Source of the DNA: Gemmatimonadota bacterium | Lineage (GTDB): Bacteria; Gemmatimonadota; Gemmatimonadetes; Gemmatimonadales; GWC2-71-9 | DNA: 32,510 nt | Assembly (NCBI GenBank): GCA_003220955.1 | Contig: QHTW01000048.1 | Coordinates: forward strand, 1 to 32,510 | Direction of reading: 5' to 3' | In this document: one piece after another, positions 7,981-16,769 of the stretch | Layout: every line of letters begins with the position of its first letter | Position numbering within the stretch: the first letter of the stretch is position 1 | Position numbers and translations under genes: made by a program | Notes under the pieces: generated by a model | Told to the model about the DNA's origin: nothing | Seen by the model: only the letters and a program-made list of their open reading frames with translations | Databases searched by the model: none

Positions 7981-8747
7981 GGCTCCGCCTCAAAGACCAC
8001 ACTGCAGCACGTCACTCCACCTTCGGCTTTGGCGAGCTCTATACAGGGGACGGGGACCACACGCACTCCGGCGCGGTCCAGACGTTCTGCTGTCTCTGGA
8101 TGATGGCTTGGATAGATAACCGCCGTCCCGATCCGTAGGGCGTTAGCGCCAGCGGGTTCCGATGGGGCAACGGTCATTATGTCGATCGACGCGAAGCACT
8201 CCGGCCGCACCCAATGCGCATTGATCAGGAGCAGATTGTCCGCGACCTGCGTGACTGCGCTTTTGAGGTGAAGACAGCCGGTGACCGGAACGGGGATGAC
8301 CTCATAACCCCACTCCCTGAGAAGAGTCTCCAGCTGAGCCAGCCCATTGTGATTCGTGCGTGAGGAGAGACCTACGTAGATCGTGCGGCCCACCGCAAGC
8401 ACGTCCCCGCCATCGAGCGTGCCAGGTGGCCGGATCCGTTGCAGCGACCTGTACGCGCTCAAGACCTTGACCATGGATTCGCTTTCCGGCCGCCGCGACG
8501 GAGCGCCTGGTCTCGTGATGACAGCGACCTCGTCGAGCACGAGCGCGGTATCCTCGACAAAGACTGCGTCCGGCAGCGCCGGTTCTTCAGGCGCCCGGAC
8601 AACCCTCGCGCCAAGCAACCGCAGCGCCGCCTCGTAACGCTCGTGGTCGGCGATCGCCTTGGCGACATCGATGGGATCACGCGCCAGGTGGGTCAGCTCG
8701 CATTCGGCGAGCGCGGGACTGACCGCGCGCGTCACCGCGACGATCAC
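7977..8747 (-). CDS. ddaH: Dimethylargininase-type guanidine hydrolase (DDAH family)
   Basis: The 256-residue protein matches NG,NG-dimethylarginine dimethylaminohydrolase, which releases citrulline and a methylamine. The substrate-binding FVEDT (E65, D66), TLDGGDV (112-116), R130 in GLSSRTN, catalytic H160 in GCLHLKS and a C-terminal TCCS are all present. The first cysteine of that pair, C247, corresponds to the catalytic C274 of human DDAH1. It is a cytoplasmic pentein-fold enzyme of normal length. Translation starts at GTG, overlapping the stop of the upstream peptidase (GTGA), and it is the last gene of the long arginine/serine operon. Because it sits in an arginine operon it might act on free arginine derivatives other than dimethylarginine; the exact substrate cannot be read from sequence. 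Confidence 0.88.
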   Translation of the reverse strand: MIVAVTRAVSPALAECELTHLARDPIDVAKAIADHERYEAALRLLGARVVRAPEEPALPDAVFVEDTALVLDEVAVITRPGAPSRRPESESMVKVLSAYRSLQRIRPPGTLDGGDVLAVGRTIYVGLSSRTNHNGLAQLETLLREWGYEVIPVPVTGCLHLKSAVTQVADNLLLINAHWVRPECFASIDIMTVAPSEPAGANALRIGTAVIYPSHHPETAERLDRAGVRVVPVPCIELAKAEGGVTCCSVVFEAEP

Positions 8748-10987
8748 GGCGTGGCCGGCCGGGGCCCCGCTGGGAGATGCTCAAGCAAGTACCGGGTGAG
8801 CAATGAGAAGATGTGCAGCGTCGTGCCGCGGCCCTCGCAGATGCAATGCGAGCGATTGGGATACGCCATGAAGTCGAACGGCTTGTCGAGCTCGACCAGG
8901 CGGTTCACCAGGCGCTCCGTTCCCTGATAATGCACGTTGTCGTCGCCGGAGCCGTGCACGATCAGCAGGCGTCCCTTGAGCCCCTCGGCCTGATTGATCG
9001 GAGAAGCATGCTGGTAGCGTGCGCTGTCGGCCGGGCCGGCCAGAAGACCCATGTAGCGCTCCTGATAGATCGTGTCGTAGAGCCGCTCGTCCGGCACCGG
9101 CGCCACGGACATACCAACCTGGTAGACGTCGGGGTAACGAAACATGGCCTGCAGCGTGCTCGATCCACCGCCGCTCCAGCCCCAGATCGCGACACGCGAC
9201 GGATCGAGATAGCGATGTGATCCCGTGAGGGCCCGCACCGCGTCAGCTTGCTCCCGGCTCGACAAGACGCCGATCGCCCCGTAAACCACTTTTCGCCACG
9301 CGCGTCCGCGTGGCGACGGCGTGCCGCGATTGTCCACCGTGGCCACCACGTAGCCCTGATCCGCGATCATGTGTTCCCACAAGTGACCGCCGCCCCAGGA
9401 GTCGACCGCGGTCTGTCCCGCCGGCTCGCCGTAGACGTACATCAGCAGCGGATAACCCCGAGTGGAGTCGAAATTCGCGGGCTTGATCATCCAGCCATCG
9501 AGTGTCACTCCATCAGAGACCGCGACCTTGAAGAATTCACCGGGACGCGTGATGAGCGGCGCCACCGCCGCCCGCTGTTTCGCATTGTCGACAAGGGTCC
9601 GCACGACCCGGTGCGATGGTAGCTGCACCAGCTCGATCACCGACGGGCTGTCGAAGTGCGAGTAGGTGTGAAAGGCCCAGCGGGCGTCGGGGGAGATCCG
9701 GTAGGAGTGCGTACCCGGCGCCGTAGCCGGCGACACGCGTACCGGGGGCTGCTTACCATCCAGCCGGGTGCGATACAGATAGCGTTGGGTCGCGTTGTCC
9801 GGAGACGCGATGTAGTAGAGCCACGGACCGGGCTCGTCCACCGCCGCAATGTCGACGACGTCGAAGTTGCCGGGCGTGACGTTCGTGACGCTCTTCCCGT
9901 CCCGGCTGACCCGGTAGACGTGCCTCCAGCCGTCGCGCTCGCTCGTCCAGAGAAACTCGGTGCCCTTCGCAAGCCACTGGATCTCGTCCACGACGTCGAC
10001 CCAGGCAGAGTCGCGCTCGGTGAGGACGGTCCGAGTCACTCCCGTCGCCGCATCCGCGAGCATGACGCGGTCGGTGTTCTGGAGCCGGTTGATACGCTGG
10101 AGGATCAGCTCGTTCGGTCCCGCCCATTCCATGCGCGGGAGATAGTTCTCGCGCGGGTCATCGGGGATCTGCAGCCACGTCGTGGGGCCGCCGTCGGCAC
10201 GTACGACTCCTGCCCGCACCGCCGAATTCCTGGTCCCGACCTTGGGATACTGAATGGGAGTGATGTGGGGATAGAGCGAGTCGGTGTCGTTGACGAGGAA
10301 ATACGTGCCCAGGCCCGTCATGTCGAACCGCCAGTAGGCGATCTTCGAGCCGTCGGGTGACCAGCGGAAGGCGTCGCGGAGGTCGAACTCCTCCTCGTAA
10401 ACCCAATCGGTCATGCCGTTCACGTGGAGGGAGTCCGCATCGCTCGTCAGGGCCGTGATGGCGCCGTCCAAGAGCCGCTCCACGTAGACGTTTCCCTGTC
10501 GCACGTAGGCGACTCGATCGCCCGCCGGGGAGAACTTTGCATACATGAGCGAGGACGGCGGGGCGTTCGGTCCTCCGAGCTTTTTCAGCGCGCCGGTCTT
10601 TCGGTTGAGCACCCAGTAGTCGCCCCGAGTATTCTGGCGCCACACGCGTTGCGTGTTGGTGAAAAGCAGCAACAGGTTGCCGTCGGCCGACCAAGTGTAG
10701 TCGTCGAAGTCCGGCACCAGCTGGCGCGCCGAGATGTAGACACTGCGCGCGCCGGCGGCGGTCTCGTAGCGCACGATGTCGAAGGCCCCCGGGTTCGCGG
10801 CCGATTTCTCCACCGTGGTATAGGCGGTGCCGTTTTCGATCCACCGCGCCGGTCCGAAGCGTTGCGGCGCGAATTCTGCCGAGGCGTAGATGCGGCGCAG
10901 CATGTCGGTGACGTGATCCGGCACCTGCGCGACCGCGGGAAGGGGCACAGCCGCGAGCAGCGCCAGGAAACCCCGAACAGCCTTCAT
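8744..10987 (-). CDS. Exported S9 peptidase, dipeptidyl-peptidase IV type
   Basis: The 747-residue protein has a signal peptide (about 1-20, ending AVA-Q), a beta-propeller domain (about 40-490) and an alpha/beta-hydrolase domain (about 500-740). The DPP-IV signature that anchors the substrate amino terminus is present as DWVYEEE, with E198-E200. The nucleophile is S605 in GWSGGGSS (GxSxGG), the acid is in GSGDDNVH (D682/D683) and the base is H714 in NRSH. It should cleave X-Pro or X-Ala dipeptides from peptides in the periplasm or outside the cell. Its ATG is one base after the serine-gene stop, with GGAG inside the end of that gene, and its own stop overlaps ddaH. Supply of amino acids to a biosynthetic operon is the likely link, by inference. 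Confidence 0.93.
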   Translation of the reverse strand: MKAVRGFLALLAAVPLPAVAQVPDHVTDMLRRIYASAEFAPQRFGPARWIENGTAYTTVEKSAANPGAFDIVRYETAAGARSVYISARQLVPDFDDYTWSADGNLLLLFTNTQRVWRQNTRGDYWVLNRKTGALKKLGGPNAPPSSLMYAKFSPAGDRVAYVRQGNVYVERLLDGAITALTSDADSLHVNGMTDWVYEEEFDLRDAFRWSPDGSKIAYWRFDMTGLGTYFLVNDTDSLYPHITPIQYPKVGTRNSAVRAGVVRADGGPTTWLQIPDDPRENYLPRMEWAGPNELILQRINRLQNTDRVMLADAATGVTRTVLTERDSAWVDVVDEIQWLAKGTEFLWTSERDGWRHVYRVSRDGKSVTNVTPGNFDVVDIAAVDEPGPWLYYIASPDNATQRYLYRTRLDGKQPPVRVSPATAPGTHSYRISPDARWAFHTYSHFDSPSVIELVQLPSHRVVRTLVDNAKQRAAVAPLITRPGEFFKVAVSDGVTLDGWMIKPANFDSTRGYPLLMYVYGEPAGQTAVDSWGGGHLWEHMIADQGYVVATVDNRGTPSPRGRAWRKVVYGAIGVLSSREQADAVRALTGSHRYLDPSRVAIWGWSGGGSSTLQAMFRYPDVYQVGMSVAPVPDERLYDTIYQERYMGLLAGPADSARYQHASPINQAEGLKGRLLIVHGSGDDNVHYQGTERLVNRLVELDKPFDFMAYPNRSHCICEGRGTTLHIFSLLTRYLLEHLPAGPRPATP

Positions 10988-10988
10988 G

Positions 10989-13655
10989 CTAGTCTCCGAA
11001 GTTGGCGAGCCGGACGTCCAATACGTCCGGCAATCCCTGCAGCTTGTCGAGCACGCCGTTGGTCAGCGCCTGATCGACGTTGATCGCCGCGAGCGCGTCA
11101 CTCGGTCCGCCGCCCGGCTGCGGGGCGCGCCGCGCCTGATGGTAGCTGGCGATATTGATGCCCGCGCTGCCGAGCGCCGATCCCACGCGTCCGATCACCC
11201 CGGGCACGTCGCGGTTGCGAACCACCAGCATCCAGCCATCCGGCACGACGTCCACATGGAAGTCGTCGATGCGGATCACGCGCCCGTGGCTGTCGCCAAT
11301 CAGCGCCCCGGTCACGCGGACGCGCCCGCGGGTCGTGTCGACCTTGACGCCGATCGAGGTCTCGAATCCGGTCTCCGGGGCGCCGGTGCGTGTGCCGAGC
11401 TGAATCCCCTTCTCTTCGGCGAGCACCTGCGCGTTGACCAGGCTCACCGGCCCGGCGTTCATGGCCGCGAGCAGCCCCTCGAGCGCGGACACGAGCACCG
11501 GCCGCTGCGCCGCCTCTTCTTTTCCGCCGTAGGCGACTTCCACCGCTTTCACCGGCCCGTCGGCGAGCGCGAGCGCCAGCCGCCCCAGCCGTCGCGCGAG
11601 ATCGAGCAGCGGTGCGAGCCGCCGCAACAAGTCACCGCCCATCCCTGGCACGTTGATGGCGAACGAGAGATCGCCGGCGACCAGCGCGTCGCGCACCGCG
11701 CCGCAGATTTCCATCGCCACGCGCTCCTGCGCCTCGGCGGTGGATGCCGCGAGATGAGGGGTCAGGATCACGCGGTCGAGCCCCCGCAGGGGGGAATCCG
11801 GCGGGAGCGGCTCGACGGCGAACACATCGATCGCCGCCCCGCCGATCCGTTTTTCCTTGATCGCCTCGGCGAGTGCGGCTTCGTTGACGAGCTCGCCGCG
11901 CGCGGTGTTGATCAACACGGCGGTCGGTTTCATGAGCTTCAGCCGCTGCGCATCGATCAGATGGTGCGTCTGGTCGGTGAGCGCGACGTGTAACGTGACG
12001 ACGTCTGCCGCGCGGAGCAGCTGCTCGAGCGGCAGCAGGCGGACATGCAGCTCGCCGGCGCGGTCCGGAAGCAGATATGGATCGTGACCGACGACCTGCA
12101 TGCCGAACGCGCGCCCGAGCTGGGCGACGTGACCGCCGATGCGCCCGAGACCCACGACGCCCATCGTCTTGCCACGGAGCTCGGTCCCTTCGAAGCGCTT
12201 GCGGTCCCATTCGCCACGGCGCATCGCCGCCGCCGCGTCGGGGATGCGGCGCACCAACGCCAGCAACAAGCCCATCGCGTGTTCGCCCGCGCTGACGGTG
12301 TTGGCGCCCGGCGTGTTCATCACCGCGATGCCGCGCCGCGTCGCCGCCGTCACGTCGATCGTGTCCACCCCGGTGCCCGCCCGCGCCACCAGGCGCAGGT
12401 GCGGCGCGCGCGCCATCAGGCTCGCGGTGACGCGCGTTTCGCTGCGGACGAGGAGCGCGTGCGCACCGGCGATGGCTTTGTCGAGCTCCGCCGGCTTTCC
12501 CGCGACGTCTACGACCTCGAGATCGGGTGTCTTGGACAGCAAGTCGAGGCCGCTGGCCGCGACGCGGTCGGCCACGACCACTCGCCACGTCATTCCAGCG
12601 CCTGGCATGTGGCCGATCCGGATCGTCGAGTCCTTGAGCGCGCCGTATCCCGCACCGATCGTCCATCCCTGTTGCTTCAGCGCGCCGACGACATCCTTGG
12701 AATGTTTTCCTTCCGGTAGCCGCAGGCAGGAGACGGTCCAGCTGTGCCGGCCCTCGCGCGGGAGGAATTTCACGCCGTGCTCCGCGCTCCAGGTCTCGAC
12801 CCGGCGCCGCATGGCGTCGTGCCGTTTCCACCGCGCCTCGATGCCGCCTTCGCGCTCGATCCGCGCGAGCTGCACTTCGAGCGCGTAGAGCAATGAGACG
12901 GCGGGTGTGTTTGTGGGCTGGAACTTGGTCGTCGCATTCAGGAAGCTGATGACGTCGAAATAGGCGCCGCGCTCCTCGAGCGTCTTGGCGCGATTGACGA
13001 GCCGCTCCGACGCCACCCCGAGCGCCAGCCCCGGCGGCAAGGCGAGCGCCTTCTGCGAGCCGGTGAAGACGAAGTCGAGTTTCCAGGCGTCCGTTTCCAC
13101 CGGCGAGCCGCACATCGAGGTCACCGCGTCGACGAGCAGCAGCACGTCAGCGAATTCCTTGACGACCTCAGCGTAGCCGGCCACGTCCTGGAGCACGCCG
13201 GTCGACGTCTCGGAATGCACGCACGTCACGGCATCGACCGGCGTGCGCTTCAACGCATCGCGCAGCATGTCCGGCTCGATCGCCGAGCCGAGCGGCACGT
13301 CGAGCCGGATGCACTCCTTGCCACACGCCGCGACGATCCCCGCGAAGCGCTCGCTGAAGGCACCGTTGACGAGGGACAGCGCGCGGCGCCGCACGCCGTT
13401 GCGCACCGCCATCTCCATGAATCCGGTCGCCGACGTGGTCCCGACGAAGACCGGCCGCGCCGTACGACAAATCGCCCCGAGCTTCGGGGCGATCCCCTGC
13501 AACAGCTTCTCCATGGACGATGAGCGGTGCCCGATCATCGGCCGGATCATCGCTTCGAGGACTTCGGGGTGAACGTCGGTGGGCCCGGGAAGGAAGAACT
13601 TCCCGAATGTCGGAACCGCGACTGCGTGGGTCGGAACGGATGCGGTGGATGTCAT
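10989..13655 (-). CDS. serA: Fusion of class V (phosphoserine-type) aminotransferase and D-3-phosphoglycerate dehydrogenase
   Basis: This 888-residue frame holds two enzymes of serine synthesis. Residues 15-350 form a PLP-dependent class V aminotransferase (SerC/alanine-glyoxylate group) with PLP lysine K202 in GSQKALA and D176 nearby. Residues 355-888 form a full SerA: a substrate domain, an NAD-binding GLGRIG at 502-507, catalytic R586, E615 and H634, then an ASB-like domain (about 670-800) and an ACT domain (about 807-888) for serine feedback. The aminotransferase stops right after IRIGHM, where relatives continue with a final helix, and SerA begins at M355. The frame extends upstream to 13856, but that portion is antisense-like overlap with the hydrolase gene; ATG at 13653-13655 overlaps its TGA (ATGA) and is preferred. 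A natural bifunctional enzyme, a recent deletion or an assembly error remain possible. Confidence 0.9.
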   Translation of the reverse strand: MTSTASVPTHAVAVPTFGKFFLPGPTDVHPEVLEAMIRPMIGHRSSSMEKLLQGIAPKLGAICRTARPVFVGTTSATGFMEMAVRNGVRRRALSLVNGAFSERFAGIVAACGKECIRLDVPLGSAIEPDMLRDALKRTPVDAVTCVHSETSTGVLQDVAGYAEVVKEFADVLLLVDAVTSMCGSPVETDAWKLDFVFTGSQKALALPPGLALGVASERLVNRAKTLEERGAYFDVISFLNATTKFQPTNTPAVSLLYALEVQLARIEREGGIEARWKRHDAMRRRVETWSAEHGVKFLPREGRHSWTVSCLRLPEGKHSKDVVGALKQQGWTIGAGYGALKDSTIRIGHMPGAGMTWRVVVADRVAASGLDLLSKTPDLEVVDVAGKPAELDKAIAGAHALLVRSETRVTASLMARAPHLRLVARAGTGVDTIDVTAATRRGIAVMNTPGANTVSAGEHAMGLLLALVRRIPDAAAAMRRGEWDRKRFEGTELRGKTMGVVGLGRIGGHVAQLGRAFGMQVVGHDPYLLPDRAGELHVRLLPLEQLLRAADVVTLHVALTDQTHHLIDAQRLKLMKPTAVLINTARGELVNEAALAEAIKEKRIGGAAIDVFAVEPLPPDSPLRGLDRVILTPHLAASTAEAQERVAMEICGAVRDALVAGDLSFAINVPGMGGDLLRRLAPLLDLARRLGRLALALADGPVKAVEVAYGGKEEAAQRPVLVSALEGLLAAMNAGPVSLVNAQVLAEEKGIQLGTRTGAPETGFETSIGVKVDTTRGRVRVTGALIGDSHGRVIRIDDFHVDVVPDGWMLVVRNRDVPGVIGRVGSALGSAGINIASYHQARRAPQPGGGPSDALAAINVDQALTNGVLDKLQGLPDVLDVRLANFGD

Positions 13656-14323
13656 GCGCTGGCTCGTTCGAGCTCTTCGACCAGACCGCCCATCACCACC
13701 TCGCTCGTCTTCACGAGCCGCACCCCTTCTTCCCCCCACTCTTTCAGCAGATGCTCGGCGACGTCGCGGTCGATCGGCTTCATCGCGTCCACGACAGCGA
13801 ACAGCCGCACCTGCGGCCGGTGCTGGAGCAGACCCTCGATCGCGTACTTGTCGCACACGTCCAGCGCGACACCGTAGAGCACGATGTCGTGAGGGTTTAG
13901 CACGTCGAGGACGGGAAGAACGTTGGGATTGGAAAACACATCGAACCGGTGCTTGTGAAAGAGGATATCGCCATGATGGGTACGAACCTTTGCGGCAAGC
14001 ACCGTGCCGTCCTGCGGATCCGGCTCGATCACCAGAGGATCGCGGAGGGCGGTTTCCGCAAGCTTGCGCTGGCCGGGCGTCCCCCGCAGACAGTGCGGGG
14101 GAAACGTCGTCTTCCAGTCGGGATTCGCCGAGATCTCGCTGTGGTTGACCACGTGATCGTCGGCGCTGGCCACGATGCGGATGCCGTGCCCGTGGGCGTA
14201 GTCGGTGAGTTTGCGGAGGTTCGGAATCAACTGCTCGGCGTCCGGCACGTACAGCTTGCCGTCGGCCTTCATGAAGTCGTACTGGGTGTCAACGTCCCAG
14301 AAGATGACGCGCGAAGTAGACAT
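13652..14323 (-). CDS. Nicotinamidase/isochorismatase-family cysteine hydrolase
   Basis: The 223-residue protein has the catalytic triad of this family: D12 in DVDTQYDF, K124 and C157 in GVALDVCDKY. The four metal ligands of nicotinamidases can also be placed: D55, H57, H61 and H77 (in PPHCLRGTPG). It would convert nicotinamide to nicotinate for NAD salvage. A nicotinate phosphoribosyltransferase, the next salvage step, lies in the same operon, which supports this substrate. Other amidase substrates of the family are possible. It follows argA after 27 bases that contain a G9 run, and its TGA overlaps the ATG of the serine fusion gene. Confidence 0.82.
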   Translation of the reverse strand: MSTSRVIFWDVDTQYDFMKADGKLYVPDAEQLIPNLRKLTDYAHGHGIRIVASADDHVVNHSEISANPDWKTTFPPHCLRGTPGQRKLAETALRDPLVIEPDPQDGTVLAAKVRTHHGDILFHKHRFDVFSNPNVLPVLDVLNPHDIVLYGVALDVCDKYAIEGLLQHRPQVRLFAVVDAMKPIDRDVAEHLLKEWGEEGVRLVKTSEVVMGGLVEELERASA

Positions 14324-14341
14324 GGGACCGGAAATCTAGAC

Positions 14342-14350
14342 GGGGGGGGG
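14342..14350. repeat. G9 homopolymer between argA and the nicotinamidase-like gene
   Basis: Nine consecutive G lie in the 27-base gap between the hydrolase start (14323) and the argA stop (14351-14353). On the transcribed strand this is C9 within the hydrolase leader. Length changes here could alter leader structure or ribosome access but not a reading frame. Confidence 0.9.
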
Positions 14351-14833
14351 CTAAAGCGTCAGCGCTACAGCCACTTCGTCGCACGCGTGCTGGCGCGGGC
14401 AGCGCGCGCAATCGGCCCACACCTTGAGCGGGAACTGCTCCTTCTCCGCCACACGAAAGCCAAGTCTCAGGAAGAACAGGGGTTTGCGCGTCAGCCCGAA
14501 GACCTCGCTCAGGCCGAGCGCGCGCGCGTCCACGAGCAACGCCTCCACGAGGGCTTTGCCGACGCCGCGCCCTTGCTGATCATCGCGCACGGCAAGTCCG
14601 GCGATTTCGGCGAGCTCGGTACTGTAAACCTTGAGGCTGCCGGTCCCCACGAGGCGGCCATCCGGCGCGGTCGCCAGGACGTACTCCTTGATGTGACGGC
14701 ACAGATCGTAGTTCGAGCGCGGCAGGAGATCGCCCGATGCCACGAACGGCGCCATCAACTCTTCCATCGCGGCGACGTCCGCCAGGATGGCGGGACGGAG
14801 CTTCGTCCCCGTGCCGATTGAGAGGCTGGTCAC
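14351..14833 (-). CDS. argA: Short GNAT-type N-acetylglutamate synthase
   Basis: This 160-residue GNAT acetyltransferase carries the acetyl-CoA pyrophosphate loop QGRGVG at 87-92. It has the cysteine-bearing tail (C142, C145, C151) typical of the short, stand-alone N-acetylglutamate synthases. It makes N-acetylglutamate from glutamate and acetyl-CoA, the first step of arginine synthesis. It lacks the kinase-like regulatory domain of E. coli ArgA. Position supports the call: its GTG start overlaps the argD stop (GTGA), completing an argC-argB-argD-argA set. With a true synthase here, flux does not depend only on recycling of acetyl groups by ArgJ, which is not in this window. Confidence 0.85.
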   Translation of the reverse strand: MTSLSIGTGTKLRPAILADVAAMEELMAPFVASGDLLPRSNYDLCRHIKEYVLATAPDGRLVGTGSLKVYSTELAEIAGLAVRDDQQGRGVGKALVEALLVDARALGLSEVFGLTRKPLFFLRLGFRVAEKEQFPLKVWADCARCPRQHACDEVAVALTL

Positions 14834-15996
14834 GCGAGGACCTCTGCGAGAATCGTGACACCCCGCTCGAGATCTTCACGGCTGACGGTGAGGGGCGGGA
14901 CGATGCGCATCACGTTCGGACCGGCCGTCAGGACCAGGAGTTGCCGTTCCCGCGCCACGGCGACAATCGGCGCGGCGACCTCGTTGAGCTCGAGTCCCCA
15001 CATCAACCCGCGCCCCCGGGCCTCGCGAACCCGCGCAGTGGTCGCCGCGAGTCGCCGCAACCGATCGCCGAGCCACGCACCCTTTGCGCGCACGGCGGCG
15101 AGGAACTCGGGTTCGGCGATCGTGCGCACCACGTCGAGCGATACCGTCGCAACAAAGGGACCACCGCCAAAGGTGGTGGCGTGATCGCCCGGCGCGAGCG
15201 CAGCGGCGATCGCGTCGCTCACGAGGATAGCCCCCATCGGCAGACCACCACCAAGCGGCTTCGCCAGTGTGTACATGTCTGGTGTGACGCCCGTCTGTTC
15301 CGACGCGAACAGCGTTCCCGTGCGGCCGAGGCCGCATTGCACTTCATCGAAGATCAACGCGCAGCCGCAGGCGTCGGACCGCTCGCGCAAGAATGCGAGA
15401 AACTCCGCGGGGACGGGTCGGACGCCGCCCTCTCCCTGTACGGGCTCGATGATGACTGCTGCGGTGCGATCCGCCGTGATGGCGTGCTGCGCCGCCTCGA
15501 CGTCGCCGAGGGGTACGATCTGCACGCCGGTGAGGAGTGGCTCGAAGGGCCGGCGATAATCTGGCCGATCGGTTGCCGCGAGCGACGCGAACAGCCGTCC
15601 ATGAAACGAGCCGCTGAAGGCCACGATATCGGTCTTCTTCGACCACTTGCGCGCGAACTTGAACGCGCCCTCGTTCGCCTCAGCACCCGAGTTACAGAAG
15701 AAGGCCTGGCCCGCGAATGCCTTCGTGAGCTCGGCCGCCAGCCGCTCGCCGGGTTCGGTGCGATACAGGTTCGAGACGTGGATCAGACCGATGTCCAGCG
15801 CGCGCAGCACGGCATCGCGAATCACCGGGCTGTTGTAGCCGAGCGCGTTGACCGCGATGCCGGCGACGAAGTCGAGGTAGCGCGTGCCGTCCTCGGCGAT
15901 GAGCTCCGAGCCTTCACCCGCGACGAAAAGCGGGCCAACGCGCGCGTAGACACCGAGGAGTGCCGTGGCGTCGGCTGAGGTCGCCGGAATTGTCAC
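14830..15996 (-). CDS. argD: Acetylornithine aminotransferase
   Basis: The 388-residue class III PLP aminotransferase converts N-acetylglutamate semialdehyde to N-acetylornithine using glutamate. The PLP lysine is K246 in TLAKPLGGGLPMG, the pyridine-binding aspartate is D217 in IFDEVQCGLGRTG, and the phosphate-binding CNSGAEANE is at 101-109. Length is normal for bacterial ArgD. ArgD enzymes often also act in lysine synthesis as succinyldiaminopimelate aminotransferase. It starts at GTG overlapping the argB stop (GTGA) and ends overlapping argA in the same way, so the whole block is probably translated in a coupled fashion. Confidence 0.95.
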   Translation of the reverse strand: MTIPATSADATALLGVYARVGPLFVAGEGSELIAEDGTRYLDFVAGIAVNALGYNSPVIRDAVLRALDIGLIHVSNLYRTEPGERLAAELTKAFAGQAFFCNSGAEANEGAFKFARKWSKKTDIVAFSGSFHGRLFASLAATDRPDYRRPFEPLLTGVQIVPLGDVEAAQHAITADRTAAVIIEPVQGEGGVRPVPAEFLAFLRERSDACGCALIFDEVQCGLGRTGTLFASEQTGVTPDMYTLAKPLGGGLPMGAILVSDAIAAALAPGDHATTFGGGPFVATVSLDVVRTIAEPEFLAAVRAKGAWLGDRLRRLAATTARVREARGRGLMWGLELNEVAAPIVAVARERQLLVLTAGPNVMRIVPPLTVSREDLERGVTILAEVLA

Positions 15997-16769
15997 GCTG
16001 TTTGAACGGGGGACGGAGGGACCGCGAGCAGGCGGGTGCCGGCGGTGGCATGCTCGAACATGTCGAGATCACCAATCCGTACGGCCCGAACACCCGCCCG
16101 CAATGCTTGCGCGGCGGCGCGCAACTTGGCGGCCATACCGCCCGTCGCGACGCTGCCTTCAATCATCGTCTCGATTTCGGCGGCCGCAAGGGTGGGCTGG
16201 GTGACGCCGTCTACCGCAACGCCGGGCACGTCGGACACGAACAGCAGCTCCTGCGCCTCGAGCGCCGCGGCAATGGCGGCGGCGGCCTGGTCGGCATTGA
16301 CGTTGAGCGGCCGGACCGGCGCAGCAAGGGAGGGTGCAACGGGCGCCACCACAGGGGTCAGTCCTGCCAGGAGCAGGCTGTGGAGGAGCGACGCCCGCAC
16401 ATTCACGATTTCGCCCACCTCGCCCAGCGCTGTTCCGTTCTGAAGCGGCTCGGCCGTCAGCAAGCCACCATCGACCCCGGACAGCCCAATGGCGTCCAGG
16501 CCGGCGGTCCGGAGCGCGGTCACGACTAGGCGATTCATCGGACCCCCGAGAACCATCTCGACCAGCTGCGCAATCTCGGGAGTCGTCACGCGCAGACCAT
16601 CCCGCTGCTCCACCGGCAGACCAAGCCGGCGAGACCAGGCACTGACCGCCTGGCCACCGCCATGGACGACGACCGACGGTCCGAGGCCCGCAAGTGCACG
16701 AGCGCATGCGCCCACCCATTCCGGGCGATCGAGCTCGTTGCCGCCGATTTTGACGACGCGCGTCAGCAC
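15993..16769 (-). CDS. argB: Acetylglutamate kinase
   Basis: The 258-residue amino-acid kinase phosphorylates N-acetylglutamate. It shows the ATP/phosphate-binding KIGG (7-10), the HGGG loop (36-39) followed by GLRVTTPE, and NVNADQAAAAIA near residue 155. Its length matches the short E. coli-type enzyme. It lacks the N-terminal helix of the hexameric, arginine-inhibited kinases, so feedback inhibition here is doubtful. No LysW carrier gene is nearby, which argues against the LysW-linked lysine pathway variant. The GTG start overlaps the argC stop by seven bases. Confidence 0.92.
   Translation of the reverse strand: MLTRVVKIGGNELDRPEWVGACARALAGLGPSVVVHGGGQAVSAWSRRLGLPVEQRDGLRVTTPEIAQLVEMVLGGPMNRLVVTALRTAGLDAIGLSGVDGGLLTAEPLQNGTALGEVGEIVNVRASLLHSLLLAGLTPVVAPVAPSLAAPVRPLNVNADQAAAAIAAALEAQELLFVSDVPGVAVDGVTQPTLAAAEIETMIEGSVATGGMAAKLRAAAQALRAGVRAVRIGDLDMFEHATAGTRLLAVPPSPVQTA

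Noticed and set aside
10986..11993. Long plus-strand open frame opposite the serine fusion gene
   Set aside because: It is His/Arg-rich antisense of a well-supported gene, as is common in high-GC DNA; many similar frames occur across the window.
13656..13856. Possible 67-residue N-terminal extension of the aminotransferase-dehydrogenase fusion
   Set aside because: It is Arg-rich out-of-frame sequence over the end of the hydrolase gene; the ATGA overlap at 13652-13655 gives the right family start.
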